Source: Atriophallophorus winterbourni (lineage: Eukaryota > Platyhelminthes > Trematoda > Plagiorchiida > Microphallidae). Taken from it: a DNA stretch of 64,000 nt. The notes beneath the pieces were generated by a model, which worked only from the letters and a program-made list of their open reading frames with translations, was not told where the DNA came from and searched no databases. The stretch lies in contig JACCGJ010001774.1 of assembly GCA_013407085.1 (NCBI GenBank), positions 51,592 through 115,591 of the forward strand, given 5' to 3'. Every line of letters begins with the position of its first letter. Positions within the stretch are counted from its first letter, which is position 1. Both the position numbers and the translations under genes were made by a program. Shown one piece after another: positions 34,151 to 47,400 of this stretch.

Positions 34151-34204
34151 GGTACCAACAGTAGTTGAGAAAATAATTGTGACATAGAAGCACCCTATTT
34201 AATC

Positions 34205-34640
34205 AATAGCAGAAGAAGAAATTAGCTTTATTCATATAAACGAATTTTCAGCAGTTACAATAATTTCACCAAACATTTAAAAAAATTGACGAAAAGGTCC
34301 CGACATCAAGGTACAATTTGTCGACTAAACGATGTTTCTTGTTCGTCTTCACTGATAATTGCCACAAATGATCCAGTTTACTACAAAATGCTTTAACCAA
34401 AAGTTTTTGGGGAAAAGTTTCCCAACAATTTCCGGCATCTCGTAATTTGTTCAAAATTAGCTTCAGTTGATACGAAAAAATGATGCAATTGGCCCAACAG
34501 ATAGCGTTAACGAAAAAAGAGGAAAACATATGTGGATAAATTAAATTTATGTACGGCCGATTTAAAAGCAGATAGCGCTTCGTGTTGAAAAAGCCGGAAA
34601 CTATTACCTGCCTTATGGTCTCATGGTCCAAATTTCAACT
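34205..34640 (-). mobile_element. Probable LINE 3' end (TTC-repeat tail)
   Basis: The minus frame 34631-34266 encodes 121 residues (IRQVIVSGFFNTKRYLLL, then KLRDAGNCWETFP, then HRLVDKLYLDVG), followed on the minus strand by ...GAAAATTCGTTTATATGAATAAAGC and TTC repeats. The tail is shared with 24030-24115. The peptide looks like a degraded RT C-terminus but I cannot name the clade. Confidence 0.4.
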
Positions 34641-36595
34641 CTGGGTACTACACTCGAAACGCGTCCAAACTCCTCAACTTCGAGCTTGAAAAAATACATG
34701 GAATCTCTAATCTAGGGTAGGATCCTGTTGCGCACTACTCTCACTATACCCCGTAGGAATAATGAGAAGCGGATCCCTGAAGGTGTAGGTGTGTGTTTCC
34801 TAAATACGGTAGGTTACATCGGCTGAGTATTAATTTCGGATAGGTTTTCAAATGTGAATGCTGACATACATAAGCGAATAACGACGCAGACGAATAGATG
34901 TTGTAAAAAATTGAGCTCACCAGTCAGTATCATCGCGACAAAACTAAAATTAGTATCGTTTGCGCCGAATGAGTATTAACATTAGGGTCACTAGTCAATG
35001 ACGGTAGTTTTCATCAGTTTTGGGTAACGACACTCCTAATAGATTTTTGGCCACAAACTTTATTGACCAGCTTATTCTAATTTCACTTCCTTCACGAGTT
35101 TTTCGGGTCGGTTTAACATTTTGCAAAATGTTTTGTCGGTTTTCAACCTTGGTTCAATCTTGGCCAGGGACGCGTATTTACAATATTAAATTTTCTTCAT
35201 GAATGCCGCAAAGTATGGCTTTAAATGCCTCGGCATAAAGCAACACGCCTTTAAATATTCACAGCGACATGTATAATCTAGCCAAACAGCACTGATTGTC
35301 TACGCTGGTGTAGTTTTGATTCTGAAGCACACAGACCTCACTAATGCAAACATCCCTCTTGCGAATGTATTGTAGATCTAAGTCATACAGCAACTCGGAG
35401 TTTGCTATCATGTCGATTTACCTAATGATTGACGTGTTCAAGTGCTCCGTTGAAAATTCTACGACTATCTTTTGCAGCGAGTGTGGATGGCTGAAATTTC
35501 ATAGCATTACAGTAAAGCATTTCGTAAGCACGCATTGTATAGCATATGTTTCGCCATCAGAGTTAGCTTGTGATTGTTCCTGAAAATATTACCCAATTTG
35601 ATCATAAAATTTCATTTAGAAAAATAAATTACCCGGGCCATGCTAACGCGTAATGCACTAAACGAATCCCCTTTTAGATGTGTCTATGGAATTATGAAAA
35701 GTGTCTTATTTTTTCAACTATTTTCACTTCGTCTTGTTTTATTATGGGCGGATTTAATAAGACTCGCCTCATTTTTTAGAAAATAGTTATCTTGATCGAT
35801 ATCAGTGATGTACCATTAAACCGACTCAATCTTCACAACATCACTTTTATATGAAAATCGAGGATGAATCTTCATTTGCAACTTGAAATTTATTATCATG
35901 CTAGGCCGCACAGCAGCGGTGACTGTTTACAAAACCGTGTTGAAATCTTCCTTGGTGAAAAATTGGGTCCAACACAATGCGAGAACGGCGTTCGAATGTC
36001 AGGTCACGGATACGTATACATGATCAATGACAACAACCACGAGATCGATCGTGTGCTGCCGTCCTGCTTTTCGAACGTCATACGCTATTCATTATTAGAT
36101 CATGGCTCCAAACAAAAGCATATTTTATGCTAAACTGTCATGGTCACAGTCTTTCAACAACCAACCACTGTCCGACAAATCGACAATAAACTAACACAGC
36201 AGCCTCATTCTCGTAAACGCCTGCTGGAACTTGTAGAGCGCCCCTTAACCTCGATAATTCAACCGACGAACACTCACATCACTAAAGGGTACGTTAAGAT
36301 TGAGGTCGAACGAACAGGCATTCGATACCGATAGCGAACTTACCCAAATCGATCAAGGAATGATTTAGAAATAAGCTCATTTTAAGGAATCGAATTATTT
36401 CACAACCTCAACAGTTTGTGTTTAGTGTAATGACTAAGCGAGACGTTTATTACAAGTTTCGCGGTTGATCGATTGGCAATGAACGAATAATCAATGTCTT
36501 GATTTATCGGAGATGGATCAGCATAGCGTAACGTTCATTTATTTCACTTAAACTGCTTTTACATCTTCATATACGGCCTACAATCTTTAAAATAC

Positions 36596-38335
36596 CTCAC
36601 TGAAAAGCATTAGGTCAATGCATTCGAATAAAGTTTTTCTTGGTTGTGAATAATTATTTAGATCTTGTTGTGCACTGACATAAAACAGGGCTACTTTACA
36701 GTAGAACAGTTCCAACATTTTAGTTAAGTTTAACTTTGAACTTGAAACATACAACCTGATGAATTCAACGTCGACAAATTGGTAATCTTTACTTACGTTT
36801 ACTGTCAACAAGCTAATGTCTGCTGTCTGACTGTTGTGACTCTTGTCCATTAATACACGCACTGGAGGCAGTCGACCAATTGCCCACCATCCATGCAACA
36901 GATAGTGGGTCTTCAACGTTGCCATGCGTTTGTTTTCTATAAAAGTTACGGTAACCACGGTAATATCGTAATGCAGCCAAAATTCTTTTCTCAATCGGTG
37001 CAGGCTGATATGCTTGATTGGGTTATTTCGTTTGCTTGGAAAAGTGCACACCATATTTAAAATGAATTCCGCTTCAGTGATAGGCCGAGGAGGAAGTATC
37101 GGCTCACTTGGCTCAACAGTATGCTTAAGTCTGGTGACCAGAGTTCGACGTATATCTTCTAAACTGCAGACGAGTTCTACCTTTCCTGTTATTAGTCCAC
37201 CAGGTAATTTGCTCAGTGGTTCGTAGCTAGCGGTAATCAAATAATCCTCCATTTCCGCCAGAGGTGTATCGTTTACGTGAAGTGGGGGCTGCCAAGCATT
37301 TGCAACGTTACTAACTGAACGATAGAGAGTTAACTGCTTTTGAAGCCACTCCGGTTCAGCGTGAATTACTTTTATTTGTGGATATTTGTCTTGAATCGGA
37401 TAACTAGCCATTTGGCAACGCCAGGATTGTTCTTGGGGGTCGAAATCGAAACGAATGATCGTTGGCTTGATTTTGAAAGTGATTAACTGTAGTGGACTTG
37501 TAAGTTTCTTGTGCACACCCAATTCCGCTTCGTCCATGTATTGATCGATTGTTCTACAAAAGAGACGTCCGTTAAAATCTCTCAATTGTACTTTTTTAAT
37601 TGTCAACTTGATAATGTCGTATCCCTTGTGAGTGTAACAGTTATGAATATAGTCATTCGCTTCAGCTTGTTGTTGCTCTTTGACCACGGTGCAGTGTGAA
37701 TCCGTTGCATCAGTAACAAAGCATTGAGGGTGGTTTGATCGAGACTGATCACTGGGACGGAAACAAATAATGACAGAGTAATTCATAGTAATGTAAAATA
37801 GTTTCTTGACATGTGTACGATCGATCATTTTGCTCTGGCAATAAACGTTCACCGGATTATCGATCTCAATTTCCAATGGTCTAATTATAAGTTCTGGTGC
37901 TACTGGGCATTGCCGATAGAACGTCGGCAGCTTCATACTTTTACTATATCGAATCATTTTGCTTTCTTCTGGTAAACTGTCTAAATGTCGTTGTTCCAGA
38001 GGAGTCAATCCGACCTGTTGTACGAGACAGCGAACCATGCCAGACCCTTGATGAACTCCCATATCATACCAAGCAATTTCACCTGTGCTATGTCCAGTGC
38101 TGGATGACATGGTCATATTTTTCCTTCCAATTATTCTAACCCAGTTGAAGTGTCTTGAATTTGGTAGATACAGCAATAAAGCCTCGAAATATCCAAAGAA
38201 TCCGGCGAAGGAACATTGATATAGCGCGGCGCGTAGCTCTGATTCCGGGGCTATGAGCAAACGAATTTCAGGCGTCGGCAGTTCTACTTCGGGGGTCGCG
38301 ATTCCGGCAGCAGTGAAATTCACGGGATCGAAAAG
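36596..38335 (-). CDS. Giant Ig-like membrane protein, exon 2
   Basis: A 1,740-bp exon, residues 4384-4963, phase 0 at both ends. Acceptor CCCTTTCATTTCAG; donor GAG|GTATTT, chosen over the overlapping GTGAGG because only it keeps the frame into exon 3. It begins LFDPVNFTAAG and contains ALYQCSFAGFFGY, MVRCLVQQ, NPVNVYCQSKM and RDFNGRLFC (residue about 4640), that is paired cysteines of beta-sandwich type, weakly matching the modules of exon 1. A second Cys pair follows (WRCQMASY, VELVCSLED). It adds more of the same kind of extracellular domain in more diverged form. Confidence 0.8.
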
Positions 38336-38415
38336 CTGAAATGAAAGGGATAAAATATTATTTGTATCCAGTTACCAATTAGCTATGTTCATAATCCAAA
38401 CGCGCATCTACTTAC
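38336..38415 (-). other. Intron 1 of the giant gene (80 bp)
   Basis: Donor CGA|GTAAGT, acceptor CCCTTTCATTTCAG. Phase 0. Confidence 0.85.
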
Positions 38416-41400
38416 TCGAGATTCTGGATATCCGTGCCTCTGATAGCAAATTATGATGGTGTTGACTTTGTCAGCACCAATCACTGTCATTCCGGTAAGA
38501 GTGAATTCCATGTTCCCTGAGGATGCGGCCAGGTGTGTAGCACGGTTTAATAGTCGATGACACGACTTCGTCAAATCTTGTGTTGTCAAATAGGATTGGT
38601 TACTGAGTCGCCATAATTCGTCCGGACTTGTTAAACATATGGTCATTTCAACCACCATGCGTGCAGACGTATGATTCAGTTCACCTTCAATGCATGTCAT
38701 CAATAGAGAAGTACCCAAATGCCAAGCATCTTGTGGCAACGAGAAAAGCAAACGTGGCCTTCCGATTGGATCGGGTAAACGATTGTTTGTTACGTGACAA
38801 ATTTCATCAAACAACGCGCCACGTTCTATTCGTGCACGATCATCTTCGAAACCCAGTAGACAAGAGGAACAATCGCTAACACCAGCAAAGTTGGGTAAAA
38901 TTGAAAGGTAGGAGGCTGGCTTGATGAGATTGGTTAGTCGATGATTGTATGCATAGAATCGTCCATCTAGTTTATGCATAAATGTAAGAATTACTTTGAT
39001 TCCACTTCGGTTTAATTTTCCCAGTTCATCAATCAACAAGGTGCTCAGTCTTATTTGAAGAAAGTTATCCACTGGGAATAAAAACACGGTGGTTCGATTA
39101 AAACCTCTCCGGTACAATAGGTTCAGTGTGATTAGAATTTCAGTCAAGTCTACCGGACGTGCCTTGCATGCATCCCTTCTTGTTGTAGGTTTCACCCATT
39201 TGGAATACAAAGATTTCAATATGGGTTCCACCGGGGCAGTTAATGGTGGCCAGCTGAATGATTTACTGCTGTCGCCTTCGCTCTTGTTTGCATATACCCA
39301 ACTGAATCTCGTTTGCATTTCACCACGAGGTAGACTGAGAATAAGTTGACGCAGCAATGTAACATAAAAATAGCCAAAATGCTGCATATCTGGGTAGGGT
39401 GATTGAGACATGCGACAGGCACTCATTAGTTGAGGATTATAAAGAAGAGCCAAATCGAATCCCGCACGATCCGTGGCGCAAATGAGTATTGAGAACTCAA
39501 CGGTTTTACTAATGCGGTATTCTTTGTTCAATACGGTATTACCACCTGTGCATTTGTATCTGAAGCTCATACCACGGTATGTTTTGTCGTACGGTACAAT
39601 AAGTACTGCTCCCTGTATGTCTAATCCTTTCGAGGGCATATCAATGAAAGGTTTTGCAGGCCCACCCCAACCCCCACCATCAGCTGGTAAGGTCATTGCT
39701 AAATCAGGAAATTCTGGAGCTTGGTTTGAGTAAAGTTCTGATTTAATGCGCGTCCACTTGTATGTTAATTCTGGTATTCCATAACCACCTCCACATAATA
39801 TCTGAGAGCCCAATGGTATCGGCTGTGCTTCGAAGTTTCCAGCGTTTGAAGTGATAGATAATTGACCATTAGCTCCTTCATTTATTGTGAACAACTGTTT
39901 ACAATCAATTGTCAGTGTGCCTTCTGGTAACTGACGCCAACCATACTCTGAATTTAGCTGTTTGAATCTACTTACACATCTAGCTTGAAGCAGACCGGTG
40001 TAAACTCGTGCACTTGGGGCCCGAACAGCATATGTCTGGTGGAGAAATATACCAGAAACTTTTTCTGCGATCGCCACACCGTTGTTCACAATGGTCATCG
40101 GATGCCATTTCCAATAAGTCGGTTCTTGCATCGAATATTCCATGAAGTAATCGGTTTTGAACAGCTTACCGAGGCGTTCCTCAAAACTGCAATGCACGAA
40201 TCCAATTGTGTTGGAAAGTAGGAAGGTCAATCCGTCGACTTGAGTTTGTTTATTTGCTGCGCGTATATGTCCTTCTTGGTCTAGTGTCAGCAAACATTTT
40301 ACTTGTGTATTTGTAGGCAGGACGATCAACTTCCTTTCTTTCATACCGGAATAACGCACTGTCCTCACACTATACTTAACTTCGCACCCATAGAATCCAC
40401 TATCAGATGGATCACTTTTCTCTTTAATCAAATAAAATGTACCCAGGTGCGGGCTGGAAATAATTCTGAATTCCTCGGGCAATTTGACAGAAACATTTCG
40501 ATGCAACTCTTTCTTGAAACAAACAAATTTATCGACAGAGAACGCACCTAGAACTCCTTGCATTTGAATTTTCTGACCGGTATCTATCATGGCATTCCAA
40601 AATAGCCGTGTTTTAAGTATTATATAATCGAATCGAGCGCATAGATCGACAATATTTCCCAAGCCCCTAAGGGAACTGGAGTCCGAGCCTAAATTAAATG
40701 TGCTCCAAAGCTTGTGAACAACATAATTCTGAACTTGCGATTTATGCAAAACCACCTCAAAGGAGTTCACCACGATGAGCATTACAATGACGTGTTCTGG
40801 CTGAATAGGACAATAACTCTCGTGAAATGCTTGTCCAATTTTTGTTGCAGATTTAGTTTCGAGTGACGTGTGACATTCATCTATCGAATATCCATACACT
40901 GGGTCTTTGTATATCAAACGAACGAAACTCCAACCCGTTGGTATACCCAGTTCAATGTTGTACGACACGTGTATAATATTTTCCATTAACTTGACGTTTG
41001 CGTTCGTTGATTTCCATTTGAGATTAAATATGTTCGCAGAATCCCCAGTTCGTTCACTGTACAAAATACTGCCATTGATCAAGCTGATTTGATGAGAAAG
41101 TATTTCGGGTGACTGCTTGTTCAAAATTTCAAATCGTCTCTCCGTTTTGAGCGCCCTTTGTGGTAAACTTTGGTGGATCAAATGACATCGGATACGCCAT
41201 TGAGCAGCTTGCCTTATTCGAGGCAGCTTCACCGTACCATTGGAAATGATAAGTTGATGCTCAGGAGAATCGCCCTCCATCGCCTGCGTGTCAACGGGAA
41301 CTTTCATCCCTGTCGCGTGACCAGTCAGGTCGTGCGTAACGACGTGGTACGCGCCATCCAAATACCCTCTCGTGATTTTATGTGAGCAAAATATCTCAAC

Positions 41401-44400
41401 AGTGTCTCCTGGATCGAAGCTAGTGTTGTTTCTGTAGCGGCAAGAGTCATTGAAATCCGAAAATGTAAGAACCCGTGCAACCTCGATTTTCAACATCGAT
41501 TCGTGTGGTTTGACATGCACTTTTCGTGACTTGAAACTGTTTGTGATTGGGCAGGTTGAACATTCACTCGTTTCACAGGAATAGAACCCGGAATCAGTCA
41601 CTTGAGCGTGCTGCTTGTGGAGAACAAAATATTTATAATCTCGCATCAGATCAATTTTGAAATCCATAGATAGGGGCAAGGAAATGTTGGGCTCGGATGC
41701 ACCGAAATAACACTTAATTACATCGTTTTCCAAAATGCCATACATATGTATGGCTTCGTTAACAGTGAACTCCTCTTGCCATGTCACATTAACGTGAATG
41801 AAGCGCATGTCTCCTGCGCTCGATTCAGGTAGTTGTAAAGAGTGCACTTTTCCATTGTACCACAGTTCGATTGCCTTGGTAAGTATACGAAAAAGTTCCG
41901 TTTCAAACTCAGATAGCGTTTTTCGAGTTTCTGGATAATTGAATGTATAAATACCGATACCAATGAGATTTTTTATCAAGAGGCATGTGTACAAATTGTA
42001 CTCGTTTCTGTCAAGAATTAACATACCATCACCATCGAAGAAATTGTTTTTTTCGTAGTGGTCTTGATCACGAGTGCACCTGACAAATTTCAGCCCAGTG
42101 GTCGTGTTGTAGATAACAAACGCAGCTGACCACCCGGGTGGATCTGCATCCGTTCGTGAATAGTGTATCTGCAACGGAGTTTCTAACACATGTGCGTCTT
42201 TGGAATGTGTAATTTTACCGTTGGAGCTGGTGAGCACATTGGTGCTTCGGAATAATTCATCGATTATTTTGTCGCCAGTGCTGATGGACGTTGTGACAAT
42301 CGTTGGAGTTTTCCATATGCGAATATTTATGTACAACCAGTCTGCATTCAGGCTCCTTCTCGATAGTTTCCAGTTGATATCACTGGACTCGTTGTTTGGC
42401 GTGTTGAGCAATAGACGACAATCCAATGCGAGATACGCACCACGTCCAATATTAGCGGGAGTTTTCATGGAATGTATCACATTATGATGCCAAATATTTG
42501 CCTCTCGTAAACTGATGTTACTAACCGATTTCGTTGGAACGATTTCCAGTGGACCGGTTTCGGTTCGAACGATAACAACTTTCAGTACTAGACTCGTAAT
42601 GTTTCTCATATCCGATTCGCTGGCATATCTACAGATAGTATTGATTGTTTGGGTTTCATAAATAAAAGGTTTACCGTTGCGAGTGTACTGATCATAAGCC
42701 CACGTAATTCCACTTCCATTTATATGCGGTTTGCTCGTTCGACTCAGATGGGGTCGGATTTGAATCCTTCTCCCTACCACTGTTAGCCGACGAGGAAAAA
42801 GAACTTGCAGTGACGTGCAAGTGATACAAGTGGATAAGGTGCATGAATACAGACCAGAATCATTTACAAACGCTTCGCGTTTCAACAGCTCAAAGCTCTG
42901 TAGATTTAAATCTGGTTTTATAATAAACGAGCTTGTTCCGCGTCTTAATTCAACCAACGGTGAGTTTGAACTCATGCGGTAGAAGCAGCGAATGACAGTG
43001 GGTTCTATCGGAAGCAGATGACCAAACATTACAATTGGGGAACCAGTCACAATAGTCGATCGCCAACGAACCTTAAATGGGAATAGGCTGTATTGAACTG
43101 CTGAATTTGGTGAAGTTTCTATGGAATGACTTTCATTATTCGAATGTGGATTGTCAAACCAATGGATGACGGTCCGTTGAACAGATTCATAGAAAATTCT
43201 TTGTTGTTCTCCAGATGATATGAGATGATATAACCCGTTCATTACAACCACAAGCATGGCTATGGCATCATCAGTCAAAGCGCACGTAAACACATTACGT
43301 GTTATTCCCTCACCTTTCGATACGCGGTAGTATTCATTGTTCATGATACCGATATTCATTTCACTTTCATTCAACCGTACTCCAACGCTTTGAAAGCATC
43401 TTTTTCTTAGAATCTTGTTATTACTTTCATGAAATAAATCAATAATGGTCCAACCATCTGGAACACCTAAACCTGCTATGAATTCGATGTTCACTTTACC
43501 CTCTAAGAAGGGTAATTCTGGTTGTCTGTTATGAAATTCCACGGCACTTTTTGGTGTTCGACCCAAACTACTCTGTATTAGCTTGGTTAGTACCGGCCTC
43601 GAAGTAGTGATAGATTCATTGAAAATGATGGGTTTTATCCATGCTATCAAGTGGATGGTTCTGAACAGTGACAAGTGATCTTTGGTAGCCGGATGCGAAA
43701 ACAAACAAGACACAGTTATTGATCCCTGAATAACGGGGTTGAGCGGTGCGGATAACTGATAGGTTTCTGTGTGCAAGGCATATTTACTCTCATATTTCAC
43801 ATGTTGTTTTGAATGAATTACCTCCAATTTTGTTGTAACTCCACTCGCTGTGTCCTCTAAATTTGCTATAAATTCAGAACGTAACTGACTGAGCGCGTCA
43901 CGACGTCTGTGGTGAGTACAGTGTATGTAGACAGTCTGCCCGTGTAGCAAGTATGGTTTGAAATCCAGTGCACATTGTGTGTAATTTCCTCGAGGCGAAT
44001 CTGATAAAGTGTGGCTCAGTGTCAAATTCATAAGTGACTGATCCGTTTCTATCATCACTGTCCGGACAGGGAAGCCAACTGTAGGTTCACATGACGGGCA
44101 ATCCGCGTTTGACACGTTGCACGTATATAGACCTTTATCGGAAAAATCTGCGTGTGATTTGTAAAATAAGAACGCAAACTCATTCAGTATTTCCCATCGG
44201 AAATTGGCACTGAGTGGAATAGATTTTAACGGTTGTTCAGTGCCGTAAAAACAGTCAAACTTGTATCGATTGGTATTTAGAGGAAGACTTCCCAAAATTT
44301 CAATCTTCTCACCCAAAGCAATCAGGTTGTTCCAACTCACGTTCAACTTTACTGCACGGTAGTCCACATCTAATCCACCTGGTAGGTTTAAATTACATTC

Positions 44401-47400
44401 TTTTAAAGGGCTAAAACTCCAGATGGCAACACAATCGGATATTACGTTACGTATGGATTGCGCTGTTTTATCTACATCCAATCTGGCAGTGTATAAATGG
44501 TGGGTCGCAACCACGAGAGCCACATGCTCTTGAGCAAAGCGGCATCCCACTGTTGCGTTTATGTGCAGCAGATTATTTGTATCGTTACGACCCGGTGTTG
44601 CAGGCCAGTCCAACATTAGTCTGGCCTTACTGATACAGATTTCCTGGTATACATTACCCAGGTGTTTGTACAACGTCCACGCCTGAATTCGTCCATCGGG
44701 TATCGGTGTTTTGACTATCACATGAAACACCATTGGTTGTTCCTTTAGCGAGATTGTCCAATTTTCGTGATTAAATATGGCTGATTGTTTCGTTTGAAAA
44801 TCCAAACTTCGAAACACTACTTGGAAGTGTTTGTTTTGTGCCGAGGTCAATCGATTTTCAATTTTCGGAGGAACGCTAATACGCAAAGAAATGATTTTTG
44901 ATCGTTTAAAAATCGTCGGAATTTTGATTGTTCTAACGTACACAGAAACGTGTTCAACCAAAGTATATTCCCACTTACACTCGGCCATTAACTTCGACCC
45001 ATAAATTCTGTTATCTGGCAAATGTAATTTATATGAATTCAAAATGATACCATTTCTCATAACCGTTATGCGCTCCGTTGTTGCAGCCAAGTTTACCCAG
45101 TTACCACTCTTTAATTCGTATAAATTCAGCCAGTCCTTCACACGCCACCATTTAGCCGGGTCCTCTGGGTGAACACAATGGATGTAAATTGTCTTTCCAC
45201 TATACAAAAACGGTATGTTATACTCGTCGCAATCCACGTAGTCACCTTTCCAGCGATCAGCAATACCTATAGCTTTGTCTGTCAAAAAAACCTTGATATG
45301 CCTTTCGTCCGGAAGAATTAGAATGGGCCGATTGACGATCGAACGCAGTTTCGGGCAACTTGTACAATCACTACGCTTATTTTCACACGAATAAATTCCT
45401 GTGTCGTTGGGATTTAGCGCACGTTTGTGGAGAAAGTAGACCGGGAATTCCTGATCGCGGTTTATACGAAATTCTGATTGTTCCACTTTGAAAGCAGGTG
45501 CTGTTACGGCGATTTGACGAAAGCAGGATATTTTTTCACGAGCGGTGTAGATATATCCGATCATTTGAATATCTTGGCCAACGGAAGCAGTGGATTTCCA
45601 TGTTATGTGAAGCTTGGATGTCACCCAATCCAGTACCAAGTCGGGGGAATTATGAAACACGTCTTTGACTGTTTTATCGTTCGGATTTGCTATTGCATAT
45701 GTTAGCCAATTCGAATATATGTTTAACAGTTCACGCAGAATTTCTCCTTTAGAAGTGTTTAATGTGCTATAGCTAACTATTAGTAAGGCTATGTTCTCTC
45801 TTCGCATTGCGCATCTGAAGCGGACTAACCTATCTGGCGGGTGATCTCCTAATTCGAATTTGCCGTCACTCCAAAGGTGAGTCATACCTAAGTTTACACA
45901 AGGTTCTTGTAACAAATTACTTGAATTCGCAAAAATGGTGGCGTATACGTTTGCCTCAGGCTTACCAAGATAGAACGGAATGGAAAATCGGAGTACACTT
46001 TCACTGAGTTGAGTTGCGGTGTTGACAAAACTAAAATCCGCTGGGCTCCTCGCTCTGATCAAATTGTTTCTGAGAAACGTCTCGTAACGTGTATTCCCGC
46101 AATTGAGCAACGATTCGTAAATATGTGGGCTTTGCCACCCTTTCATGTGAATCGTCTTATTAACTAAAAATGGACCGAAGGACATTCCCGCTTCTGGTGT
46201 GAAATGTGTTGCACCAAAGTTGTACGTTATGTGACATTTGGCCACTAATTTCGCGTTGTTTACCTTCGGTGTGGGTACGGTTATTTTAATCGGTATGATT
46301 ACCATAGTGCCGTGGGTAATCTCATATTCGCGGGATGGCAAACGTTGATGCTCAATTTGCTCCGTTGACCAAGTCATTTCCACTTGCATCCGTATATCCT
46401 CCTCCACTTTTATATAATACAACGTGGGTTTCGGGTACATGCAATACACATAAACTTCTTCGCCACCTTCCAATACGTCATTGGAACTATCATCGTTCGG
46501 CACTTCAGCACCTGTAAATAACTTTCGGCTAACGACAATGCTCGGCTTCGCTGATTTCGGTAACACAATAAGCTTTCGGTAATGAAAACCCCCTATATGT
46601 TCACAAAAATCACATTTCTTTTGGAGAGATCCTCCATAAATACCGGCATCTTTGAGTTGTACATTGGAAATTTGGTAATAGTTTCCTCTTGGTTTCGCCA
46701 CGGTTTCAATGAATGCATCAATAAGTTTAAAATTTAAATCATATATTGTAACGAATGCTTTGATGTTTCGTGTTGAAGTGTGGCGGATCAACATTTTTGC
46801 TGTATCTCCTTCGAACACTACTGAGCGCCAAGAAATGTTCACACGGACTATTGCATACGAGGTATAAAGGGGATAATCCATGGTGATCGCCTCGCGACTT
46901 TCTGGATCTCTATAAAACTCTGAGATAGCTTTGCCGAACATCTCGGTTACGCCGGTACACCACTTATAACGACTGGGTGGAAGAGTACTCGCGAACAAAA
47001 TGAGCGCCAGATGACGAGGCTGTAGCGTGCAAGTGAACGTAAAATTTACAACGTTGTGACCGCTACTTTTAGTTGAATATAATTGTTTGCGGAGTTCTTC
47101 TGGAAGTTGCGTTTTAGACAAAGGTGTTTTATTTTCAACTGAGCAACTGCTAGCCGTAAATTTCGTTGGGCCGATATGGTATATATCGATTGTCCACATG
47201 CACACGATTCCATCTGGGTCGCCATGTTCAATCGGAATGTGAAACGTGGCCACGGTTTCTTCAACTTGTCGATTTGGAATGTTACGAAAATAATCGTAAG
47301 CAGACATACTATGACGGCTTTTATCAGTAGATTGTTCAATAATGTCCTTTGTATCGGATACGATATAATCAAACAGGATCCTTGTTGGGGCACGCGTCCA

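Larger units (their letters stand above)
32917..36595 (-). other. Intron 2 of the giant gene, with repeat insertions
   Basis: 3.7 kb between donor GAG|GTATTT and acceptor ATATTTTCAG, both in phase 0. It contains a decayed hammerhead repeat (33490-33645), a Penelope-like insertion with target duplication (33701-34150) and a LINE-like tail (34205-34640). From 34640 to 36595 I see no feature. A further small exon cannot be excluded. Confidence 0.6.

Noticed and set aside
35864..36334. Open + strand frames within intron 2
   Set aside because: No domain, no splice support, and they run against the transcription direction of the surrounding gene.
47046..47393. 115-residue frame inside the giant exon
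   Set aside because: It lies out of frame within the uninterrupted 4,383-codon frame, which shows repeated conserved motifs.
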